DNA of 64,000 nt from Siniperca chuatsi. Its lineage: Eukaryota > Chordata > Actinopteri > Centrarchiformes > Sinipercidae. Shown in pieces: positions 13,260 to 23,046 of this stretch. The notes beneath the pieces are model-generated. The model did not search any database. It was not told where the DNA came from and saw only the letters and a list, made by a program, of their open reading frames with translations. The number at the start of each line of letters is the position of its first letter. Within the stretch, counting starts at the first letter, position 1. The stretch spans positions 8,479,733 to 8,543,732 of the forward strand of contig NC_058052.1 of NCBI RefSeq assembly GCF_020085105.1, in the 5' to 3' direction. The translations under genes and the position numbers were made by a program.

Positions 13260-14325
13260 TGTAGCTCTCCCCTTTGGCTATACACGCCAGCAGGATCCCC
13301 GTCTCTGTGAACACGAGAGAGACACCTCGGCTAATATACCCTTACAGAGCACATTCAGATATCCAAAGCTTTGGTTGCAGAATACACTTCAGCTGGTATT
13401 ACCTAGCAAGGTAGCCAAATAACGTTATGGCTAAGTAACATTACTATATAAAATAGACGCATACGTGTGGTTTGCTTAATTACAGTATTTAGGATTTAAT
13501 GATATATTTATATAACCCAATAACAATACAACGAACTCGTTGCTGTTCAGGTAACATGTAAACAGATTAGCCAAGTAAGCTACAGTAAAATGTAGACATC
13601 CATGGGGTAGATGGGATACGTAAGCTAAAATCATCAAATAGCACGACTTCCGTTTTGGGCGTCTTGAATTCCAAATTAAAGCACACGTCTAATCGTGCTT
13701 AAATAAATGCATTGCTAATATTTGTATTTAACCATACTTAACCCACAACTAAGAGCTCAAAGAAATTACCGCTGTCATAAAAATAATAACTGCCGTGTTT
13801 CTTTTCAGATGTATATGAATAATTCAAAACGGAAGTATTATTCTTGTTCTGACAGGAGGATCGCGGATAAAGACAGCTAGCATGCCTCTTAACGTTCATA
13901 TTCCATGATGATTACAAGCGAGGCAGATCTGTCATGATTGATGCAACTTGACCAAGTTAATTTGGCATTACTTAACGTAATAGTATTACAATTAGCAATG
14001 ACTGTTAACGATTTATGGAAACAATTTGGAGAAAAGGCGTTGGACACGTGGGAACACCAATATAACGTTAGCATAACTGTAACTTAGTCTTTATCTAACA
14101 GTGCTGTCATGTTAGCAAGCTAACGTTAGTCAGAACACAATGTAATTAACGTTAACGTTAGTTAGCTAAGAGTTAATTTAGTAAGGTGACTGCATAGCTA
14201 AGTATAGCAACTGAAATATCTGTTATTGTCCTGTCATTTACGTTCTGCGAAAGCAGTTAGCTAACAAGTTAAGTACAACCAGGTCTAAGTCTTCTATAAC
14301 GTTACAACCAAATAGCAAATCTTAC

Positions 14326-14600
14326 CAAACCCGCCAGATCTGACAATTACTACCTTCCAGTGTATTGCTCGCTAGCTGGTCCAACTGCTAAAAACACACA
14401 TAACAGCACATTTTCAGTTTTTAATATCAAAAGCCAACTACCAGTTAGTTGTAACAATTCCTACCCAATCCCTTCACTCCAGTGCTCTGTCAACAACTGC
14501 TCTACGGTGCTGCTGAAGAAATCCGTCAATGTAGCCGTACTAGGCTCTGAATGTCCGGTTTTGCTTTTAGAAATAAAACTCGTCTTGAAATAGCGGCAAG
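14326..14600 (-). other. herc4: Likely non-coding first exon of herc4
   Basis: On the minus strand a strong donor (GGTTTG followed by GTAAGA) ends a possible exon at 14326. The start-codon exon has a good acceptor at its upstream side (TTCACAG, exon from 13304), so a spliced 5' UTR is expected. The transcription start (about 14.6 kb) is a guess. An ETS-type CCGGAAGTG motif at 14759-14767 just upstream fits a TATA-less housekeeping promoter. cDNA would be needed to confirm. Confidence 0.4.
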
Positions 14601-14758
14601 GTATACAAAACAGCGCAACTATGCATTCTAGTTTCACTAGACACTGAGAGTACTGTCAGGATGATCTGAACACCTTCTTATTTACAAAGTGTAGTGTAAC
14701 TGTAGTGTAGCTTCAGTGTAAATGTGGTGACCTTTAAACCGAAGGCACACTCATTTAA

Positions 14759-14767
14759 CCGGAAGTG
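14759..14767 (+). promoter_or_regulatory. ETS/GABP-like site near the herc4 5' end
   Basis: CCGGAAGTG matches the ETS-family core consensus. It sits just upstream of the inferred herc4 first exon, a usual place for such sites in housekeeping promoters. Two further GGAA-type motifs in CGGAAGT context occur at about 13645-13652 and 13830-13836. Assigned by motif only. Confidence 0.3.
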
Positions 14768-15654
14768 GAACTGCTTTTAAATACACTTTACTTGATGGAG
14801 GTGAAGAAATGTCGCGACGCATCTACAATGTTCTAGATGGGACGCACGCGCGTTGAGTCTCCTGCAGCTATATATGTACACATACTGTATGCACAAAAAC
14901 ACTCACTCACCCCAATACACACACACACACACAATGTATGTATGTGAATGTATAGCCTACACATCATGTATACACGTTGTATATGTTCTGTGTGTAACTA
15001 AAAGGAAAGGTGAAAGTAAAAGTGCGAGAGACGATATAGCCTAATTATACCGTATACAAATATAAATACCCACAAAATTAAATACAACATAATACGGAAA
15101 ACTATGCTACAGGAAACATAAGAATGTAGCCTGTTCCAAAACATCTATTTAAAGGCACCTAAGAGTAGTAGCCTAAAGTTCAAAAATATACTATAAAGAA
15201 CACTACAGTTCAAATATATGAGATGAGATTAATGTTATGCAAAATACCCCGTATATTACAATATTGACATCATATGATATAATCATTTTTATTATATTTA
15301 AATGTTGTTCACCTTGTGCAATTATGGGTCTACTGGAAGGATCTGGAACTTATCTGCTGGATCTTATTTGCCTTTTTCAAACCATATTTGCCAACCTGAT
15401 TAAGTGGCACATAAGTCTTTGACACATTTGGCTCCCTCTGGTGGAAATTATACATAAATAAACTCACTCACCAATGCACTCAGTTTTATAGAGAAAAAAA
15501 AAAGACTAAGGAAATCATATAATAGTGTTTACTCACATTTCAGACCAACTATACTAACTAGCTTGGCTAACAAAGAATATCTAGAAGAGTATGTCTTTGG
15601 TGATATGGACAACAATTAAAAAAAACAAAACATCTTTGCCTCCCTCTGGTGGGG

Positions 15655-16135
15655 GTGAAAGTAGCAGTACAATATTTCATAGAAACTCCATTACAAGTAA
15701 AAGGGATAAAAATCTTATTTAAGTAAATGTACAGATCATCATCAAAATTTTACTTAATTTATTAAAAGTAAAAATAGCCTATTTGTTATGCTGAAATATG
15801 GCCCTGGAGAATGTTACAGTATCATTAAATATATGATTGGATTGTTTATGTACATAGGCAAGATTTTCATATTGTAGCAGGTCAAGGTGGAGCTAAATTG
15901 AAATACTTTTTATACTGTCGGGTAGTTTTATAGACTATTTTATAGACCCGTAATATTTTAAGTAACTACAGCTGTCAGATAAATGTAGCAGAGCCAAAAA
16001 GTACAATATTTCCTCTTATTTGTCGTGGAGTAAAAGTTTAAAGTGACAAAATAATAAAAGTACTCAGGTAAAGTGCCTCAAAACTGTATTTAAGTACTGT
16101 ACATGAGTAAATTTACTTAGTTACATTCAACCCCT
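15655..16135. mobile_element. MITE-like dispersed repeat
   Basis: The block begins with 'gtagcagtacaatatttc' and ends with 'gagtaaatttacttagtt', full of AAGTACT/AGTAAAAGT words. This is the pattern of an abundant percomorph MITE whose ends read as AACTAAGTAAATTTACTC. No ORF. The family name is not asserted and borders are approximate. Confidence 0.5.
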
Positions 16136-16839
16136 GGTGCTTCATAACACCTGACATTAAAATTTGAGTGGACAACCACCATACAAAGGGCTTTACTGGT
16201 GTCAATTTCATGAATAAATTAGTAAAAAATCTATCACAACACAGATTTTAGGTTATGCACTATGTCACAGAATATAGCCCGCGGTAGTGCTACATGAAGC
16301 ATTTCAACCCTAATAAATGATCACCTTATTGTATTCTGTCTATAGGTCAGAACCTGATTTTTTGCAAATTACAGCAATACACTTTCAAAGTATGTTAGAT
16401 GTAAATGGAATTCATATGGACAGTTGGCGTTTTATCTTATCTTTTCCAGTGTTTTTCAATGCTGCATTAAAATGTGAAACCATAGACCACGGGCCAGTCA
16501 TAACTCTTCTCTTATATTGTTATTTGCAGGTGACAAAGAGATACAATCTAAATTGGAAACTGCTTTCACACTGAAAGCCAATAATAGCCCTCTTTTTATA
16601 ACAACAGCCCATTTTACGCAGACATCTGCGTAACAGCACATTTATCTGATGATTAACATCTTTCAGGCGTAAGAGGTTCTTCTTGAAATGCAGTGTATCC
16701 TGTACTGCTGGTTCTTCATGGGTGTTTTCCCATTTGTGACTTACGCACTGTAGTCTGCTGTCTCAGAGCAGGAGGAACTTATTTTACTCAGTAAGTTACA
16801 AATCAGTGCACATGCAGGACAGAACCAAGAGAAATACAA

Positions 16840-17481
16840 ATGTTGCACTTGCTGGGAGTAAGTAAAAACCTCTTTATACCTTATTTTCTTTTCTTTTAGC
16901 TGTGAGTAAACATCAGTGTCGACTAATCAAAGTTTTTATCTAACGAGGACTGTGACATATTGACTGGTGTTTTCTTTTAACTCAGACTGTTGTTGGCCTT
17001 CTCTTCATCATAATGTGCTTTTCAAAAGGACTCAAAGAGGTGAGTCAACCTTTACAGTGTTTTCTCTTGTGCATGATGGAATATTTTTTGTTTTAAAATG
17101 GAATTTGGATAAAGAATAAGGCATAATTCAACCTTTAAAAGACAGAAACAAACATACACAACTGCAATGTGACCTAGGAAGTAGGAAATAAAGTGGGATT
17201 TTCTGAAATGATGATTATCTTTGACAGGGAAATAAACCTCAAAAAGTACAACTACTTGAATCATCTGCCAACAACAAGAAGGTGAGAAATTATCCAAAGT
17301 TAAATTCTTGAATTATTCATACTAATTGAGATTAAATATTTTACATTCATCTCTTGAACAGAAGGATCTGAGTGAAGAAGATGTACATTTGTTGGCCAGG
17401 ATCCTTTCAGTTGGCTTGGTGGATGCAGACCCAAACTATCTCCACCATCTTAAAGGCTTCAGAGACTTGCATGGTGGATGA
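16840..17481 (+). CDS. Unassigned small secreted peptide precursor, 4 exons, 81 aa
   Basis: Exons 16840-16857, 16986-17039, 17228-17281 and 17362-17481 join in one frame; all three introns are phase 0 with clean borders (GTAAGT/CTCAG, GTGAGT/GACAG, GTGAGA/AACAG). The product has a strong predicted signal peptide (MLHLLG joined to TVVGLLFIIMCFSKG), a short basic spacer (LKEGNKPQKVQLLESSANN), a KKK cluster at a possible convertase site, and a 38-residue tail starting DLSEEDVHLLARILSVGL and ending LKGFRDLHGG. There is no cysteine after the signal peptide, no transmembrane segment and no amidation signal. The tail looks helical and amphipathic. Its layout recalls peptide-hormone precursors (signal, pro-part, basic site, peptide), but I recognise no family. 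The exons are too short to appear as ordinary ORFs. What is seen: splice sites, frame and signal peptide. Secretion and processing are inferred. Confidence 0.65.
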
Positions 17482-18696
17482 TTTTCTTTTAAAAAATCTG
17501 CCCACTTACAGTAATTAATGGACAAAACACAGCTGTTCCTGGATATATCGATGGATTTGTGATGACATCAAATCAAAGCTCTTCAGCATTGTGTGTTGGA
17601 TTACCAAATCAAGTTCTTCTTGCAACCCCTGCAGATGTTCCATGATTAATGGAAAAATATGCACTTTATTCAGGTTAAACACGACATTGGTAACGAAGTA
17701 GGAATGACCTCCCCCTTGCATGAAGGGGAAGTCAGTGGTGCTTAATATGGATCTTATCATTTTGATGGTGTATCCTTAATGCTTCATTTATTGCCTAACA
17801 GCATAATTTGAAATGTGTGAATATGTGAAAAAAAGAGCATCTGATATATTACATTCAACATCTGCCTCTTTTTAAATCAGGAAATGCATAAAATGAAAAT
17901 ATAGAAACTAGCTTTATTAGGCTTGTTTTGACGTTTAAATTGCATTATTCAAGTGTTTTGCAATGTTAAATACCACTTTGTTGAACTGTAAAACTAAACT
18001 AACATTTAGCCTACATCTGAGGTATTTGTGTTACATAATTTAGCTGTTGTAGGCTGTTTAAGTACAGAGAGCAATTAATCCCTTTAAAGTTAGACTATGT
18101 AACGTTTGCTTAACAGCGGCTACTGTGGCTACAATTGATTGTAATGGAATAATACTGGATAGATTTGAGCTAAATGCTAAACAGTAGTTTACTGTTGGCT
18201 AAACAGTAGTTTAGCATTTAGCTAACATGCTGAACTAATGTAACAGTAGCACAAGTGGAGAAGAATCATGTAGTTAGAAAAGTGACACTAATGTGTGTTA
18301 TACAGCAATATTTACCTAAGGTTTGCTAACTTTAGCCAACATTACCTTAAGCTACTTCCATAAACTACCCATAACGGTAACCAGACCAACAACGGCTGTA
18401 GCAGGCAAAACCCCTGACCAATGGTGCGTTTTATTGTTTATAAATTTAACTTTTCATCTGTAAAAGGAAGAATGTGTTAGTTCTTTTTTCAAAAGTTACA
18501 GTCTTGCTTTAAGGGATTATTGTTTGACCATTTTTATGTGGCAGAGAGGCTGAATTACTTTGCTTCTGCTGTCATTTTGTTCATGTCCTTACCTAGAGTA
18601 AAGGAGACAAAAAAGAGAGAGAGAGAGGTAGACAGACAAAGAGAGAGATTAGAGACAAATGAACATATGATCCTTTGTTTGTCTCCAGTGGTAAAC
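17482..18696. other. Intergenic region with MITE
   Basis: Between the convergent peptide gene and adtrp. It contains the 3' flank of the peptide gene, the MITE at 18079-18516 and a purine-rich GA stretch at about 18609-18655. No further gene is supported. Confidence 0.5.
18079..18516. mobile_element. MITE with imperfect terminal inverted repeats
   Basis: The left end TCCCTTTAAAGTTAGACTATG and the right end read inward as TCCCTTAAAGCAAGACTGTA are imperfect inverted repeats bounding about 440 bp of non-coding DNA. An internal perfect palindrome (GCTAAATGCTAAAC and its complement, about 18170-18228) gives a second hairpin. Rich in GCTAAC/GTTAGC words, as usual in fish MITEs. Confidence 0.6.
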
Positions 18697-20211
18697 TTAA
18701 TGTCTCTTACTCCAGACAAGGCGGTTGAGCTTGTTCCCTAGCGCGTAGAGCAAGGTCACCAGTGACATGTTAAAAAAGAAGAAGCCCACCAGACCAGCAG
18801 TGCTGAAGTGCCCAAGAAGGGGATACACCCAAATCCCAACTGATAAGTACACCCATATAATCCTGCAGAACATGTTTAGAGAGAAAAAAAAAGAAAGAAA
18901 AGAAACTGTCAGTATCACTGTATCTGTCATATCATCTTGTACTGTCTTGTCTCAAAGAACTAGTATGCCTTGTGCAAATATTCACTGGCACAGAGTTTCC
19001 ACCCACTGACACTGAGGACGCTGATTGTAAGATTGTAACAGCAAAACACTCAGCATAATAAAACAATCTCATCCACAACATACAGTATATTTATGGTTTG
19101 TACCATCAGACACAGGAGGATCTGTAGGCAGCATTACAGTATGTGAGGCAGAACTATTGAAGGTTCAAAGGAAGCGTTTACCCCTCAAGCTGTTTGCATT
19201 ATGAACGCATAAATGCTGCTGCACTGGACTAGTTTAGACTAGTTACAGTAGGAACATAGCCCCATTAAGATATGTGAATGATTCAGTCAAGATAATGACT
19301 ATAAGCTGTGCTATTTGTGTGTTAGCTACATGCCTATTAAAGTTTGGACATGTTTTGTCATAATTCTAATGTTTATGCTGACTTAACACTTACCAAAATA
19401 AGTAAGCCAAGCCCACAACTCCTAATGCTGCCAGCGCATGTTTAGTCTGTGGGTAGATGTGAGGCTGCACCAGCACTTCTCCAAGTAAAATAGGAAGGAC
19501 AAATGTGTGCTGAGAAAACAGTGTAGGAATAATTCATTGTGTGATGGTTTATGACAGGAAAATCAGGATTATTTAAATTTTGGCATACGGTTGTTGAAAA
19601 TGCAGATTTACAGACCATAGCATGGTTTATCCAGGGGGGGAAGAAGGTGTCAATAGTAGCTGGGTAGACTAATTCTCTGTCATAGGCAAAGATCGTCCAG
19701 AAAAGTAGAACAACAAACTAAACAAAATGCATAGAACATGGAGTTATTGTGTAGCACAAATCTTATTTTATGATTTAAAAAAAAGCAGGATTTCAAAAAT
19801 GTGTTTCTCACCATGCCCACAGGGAAGGCAAAGATAGAGAAGAGAAGGTCTTTACATCTGTTCAGAGCACTCTCAGACTCTTTCCCAAGTTGTAGATCAC
19901 TCACTGCCGCCAGTCCAAAGAATGCCATTTGTAATAACTGAAATATTAAAAGCAATGTTATTGTTTTCCATTATTACTTTTTCATATCTGCAATAGATAT
20001 TTTTGTACACTAATGTATTACTACCATTATTACTAGGTAATATGGGTAATGTACACACCACATTCAAAAAAGTAAGGTATTTCCAAGGTCCTCCATAAAC
20101 AAAGATTCCTGGTGGTAACTCCTCTCCAACCTTAGCAGCAAGACTCTTAACAACAAAAGCATACCAGCTGAATGCTGTGATGTGGTACGCTCTCCTCAGG
20201 GTTGAAGTCAT
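18697..20211 (-). CDS. adtrp: AIG1/ADTRP-family multi-pass membrane hydrolase
   Basis: Exons low to high: 18697-18862, 19394-19509, 19616-19717, 19812-19937, 20059-20211; 663 nt, 220 aa (human ADTRP 230). The family are integral membrane threonine hydrolases that split fatty-acid esters of hydroxy fatty acids; ADTRP also raises TFPI in endothelium. The catalytic threonine is in [12 protein letters not shown], and here it is residue 47, the number known for human ADTRP. The partner histidine lies in the NHAMHT motif, about residues 124-129. Five to six hydrophobic segments are visible. [20 protein letters not shown] and WVYPLLGH are family landmarks. The start codon is the first in the exon. 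ADTRP is preferred over AIG1 by the opening ([13 protein letters not shown]) and residue numbering, but the choice is not certain. Confidence 0.85.
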
Positions 20212-20814
20212 TCTAATGTAAGCTTATATTGACTACCAACAAACAACAAAATTAATTAAACACTGGCAAAAACTCCTCTTCACACTGTGAGTTTCCCCTT
20301 CAAACGTGAGGTACTTCAGGCAGTGAAGGTTCTTTAAAGATTAGTGTAATTACGCACAAGCTTATCAAGACATTTGTGAGCAGTGGAGGAAAAGCGGCAC
20401 AAGAGGCCCACTGTTTCTTATGAAGCACAGGAGTCCTTCTTTCATAACCGACACACTGTAGCATGTGACAGGGTGGTAATATCATTTACAGCGAGGGCTT
20501 AATCGGTTTCATAGTGTTTTGCAAGAGAAGCCCCACAAAGTTGAGTAAGTAAATCAGTTCAAGTAAGTCATATCATTTGAAAAATAGTAGCTTCGTTGTT
20601 GTCATAAAGTGTCCAGAAATCCTGAAGTGTCCTGAGCAACACACTAAATCCCAGCCAGCATCAGGTATGCTATTTAGTAGTTGACCTTGACCTCTGACCT
20701 CCCTGTGGAGAGACACACATTTTTGTTGTCAAATTTTGGAAATGAAAAATATTACACTGCTACCTTTTGTTCCTTGTATTATATATTAGACCATGAGGTA
20801 GAAATACACCCCTT

Positions 20815-21580
20815 GCAATTTAATTCAGTTAAGTTTTATTTATATAGTGCCAATTCATAACAGAAGTTATCTCATTGCACTTTTCCTAGAGAGCAGGTAG
20901 ACCGTAGTCTTTATAATATTATTTACCGAGACCCAACAAATCCACCATGAACAAGCACTTGGCGACAGTGGCAAAGAAAAACTTCCTTTAAGAGGCAGAA
21001 ACCTCAAGCAGAACAATACTCAGGGTGGGTGGCCATCCGCCGCTGGCGGTTCAGTTAAGAGAAGCGAGAGAGAAAGAGAGACAGAGAGAGAGAAAGAGAG
21101 GAGGAAAGAGAGCATAGAGTAGCACAATACAAATTCCACATAGGATTTTCACCAGTGCTGTCTCTGTGCTCTGTGCACTCTAAATCCTCACTGAAAATCC
21201 TCAAATAAACTATTGGGATGTAGAAAGTCACACAACTGATTGGCAACTGCTTTCTCAAGGATCTTTGAGAAAGGAAGGTTAGATATAGGTCTATAGTTGG
21301 CTAAACCCTGGATCAAGAGTGGGCTTTTTAAGAAGAGGTTTAATTACAAGCTACTTTAAAGGTCTACGGTACATAGCGTGTTAATAAAGACAGATTGATC
21401 ATATCTAGTAAAGAAGAGATGTGATGAATTTTATCTCTAATAATTAGAATTTTATCATTAAAGAAGCTCATGAAGTCGTTACTACTGAGGGCTATAGGAA
21501 TACATGGCTCACTGGAGCTGTGATTCTCAGCCTGGCTACAGTGCTGAAAAGAAACCTCCCCCCTGTTAAAAATTAACAAA
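20815..21580 (-). mobile_element. L2-like LINE remnant
   Basis: On the minus strand, 5' to 3': an RT-domain part with SSNDFMSFFNDKILIIRDKI (about 21420-21500), then IKPLLKKPTLDP, then a broken match to the 'FLSKILEK...EDFQ.GFRVH' region, a GA-rich purine stretch, and a 3' tail ending TATATAAATAAAACTTAACTG at about 20822. Several stops and shifts break the ORF, and the middle of the RT gene is deleted. This is a dead LINE copy next to the fam83h 3' end. Confidence 0.65.
21062..21112. repeat. GA-rich simple sequence
   Basis: Imperfect (GA)n/(GAGAGAAA)n tract inside the LINE remnant. Confidence 0.6.
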
Positions 21581-21709
21581 TCGCCTACTGATTATATATG
21601 TACATGTATTTTGCCTAATTGAATTAACTGAACCAGTTAAGCTTCTCTCAGTAACTTCCTTTTCCAACATCAGACACACAGAAGTCTGAAAAACACATTT
21701 GTGAGAAAT

Positions 21710-23046
21710 TTTATTTACATATGGCATAAATCAATTATAAAAAGTATAACTTTCAGAGCACAATTCTACATACTGTTATGTAAGTTCTTTACAGTTTCAG
21801 AATTTTTTGTTTCAATGTACAGGTATGACATTAAGTTTTTATTTAAAAAAGGCACATTTTCAGAGAGAATTACAGGGTTGCTTTCAGCTAATTACAAAAG
21901 ATAATTCTATTTTGTCACTTACCCCTAGTGGAATCCAGCCATACAGGTAGCTTTGGCTTTACATGGCCAAAAAATACATTTAAACACTTAAAAAAGCAAC
22001 ATATGTTTCCTTACATTTGTTTGTTTGTTTCACAAATCATCTAAATAAAAATAATTAGGGGAACTTGGGTGAACTGACCTTTTAAGGCAACCAGGTACAT
22101 CTTGGAAAATTGACATTTAACCTCACTGGTTAATGTTCAATAGACAAAAGAAACAAAAAACATTACATACTGTATGGTGTGCAATGATTTACACAATAAT
22201 ATTGTAGGTACATCATGTTTAAGATGCAATTCTGTTTCAATCTCAGGTTTGTTCATCATTTTTCACTTGAATGTTTAATTCAGATTACAAAGAATTAGAA
22301 GTTACAATTTATTTACACCAGAACAATAACAGTGTGCATGGATATGAATTTATATATCGACTTGATTCACAAGCATGTAATTATCAACATCTTTGTTTAA
22401 CGTGATTGTGAAATACTACAATATAAACTACAGTATATTACAGTTTTACAGACTCAGACAACTTTAGATAATCAATTACACTTTAACATCACATTTTTTA
22501 ACATTAATGTAATAGCTGTCAGTGCCGGAAAAAAAGGCAAGGACAGACCTCATCACAGAAACAGCCTGTTGCAAACATTGCACTTAACCCATGCAGTCAA
22601 TAAAAAAATATTTGATTACACACATCTAGTCTCACACTTGTAGCAACTTGATGATTCACCCACAGTAAGAAGTCCATTGTAGGTTGTGGCACATGTAATT
22701 TGAACATCAGGTTTGTATTACTGGTAGTTTTACCCTTTAAAGTTCAGTGCCACTGATACAGGTACCCTGCCTCTTCTTTGCATAATATGCCTCGTTTGCA
22801 GAGAACCCACAGTGAAATCCCATTTCTATTAAATGTCTTTGGTGAGAAATTTTTTTGGTCATCATTTCAGCTTTTTATTTGATTTTGCTTATTTTTACAC
22901 ATAATGTATGCACTGATTATTCTCTCAACTTTCTTTGGATCCCATTTAAGGTGCCATGTGTGAAAGTTACAGACATAAAATGATTTACTACAGGGGCAAT
23001 CAAACATGCATTTAAATAGATAATAGTGGCAACGGTGTTATTGTAT
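21710..23046 (-). other. fam83h: fam83h 3' UTR, candidate poly(A) signal at its end
   Basis: AT-rich non-coding DNA follows the fam83h stop. A minus-strand AATAAA (TTTATT at 21710-21715) may mark the transcript end. An alternative is an earlier TTTATT near 22306. No ORF of note. Confidence 0.4.

Larger units (their letters stand above)
14601..16839. other. Intergenic region between herc4 and the small peptide gene
   Basis: No gene is supported here. It holds a short CA run (about 14918-14933), scattered AT-rich sequence and a fish MITE-like block (15655-16135). The ORF at 16317-16574 runs through splice-like and AT-rich sequence and has no recognisable domain. The promoter of the plus-strand peptide gene presumably lies at the right end; no TATA box stands out. 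Confidence 0.5.

Noticed and set aside
16689-16754. 21-codon plus-strand ORF (MQCILYCWFF...) upstream of the peptide gene
   Set aside because: Hydrophobic, but it ends in a stop before the gene's exon 1 and has no donor; at most a uORF.
17515-17760. 81-codon minus-strand ORF downstream of the peptide gene
   Set aside because: No domain, no splice sites and no signal peptide; it probably overlaps the 3' UTR of the plus-strand peptide gene.
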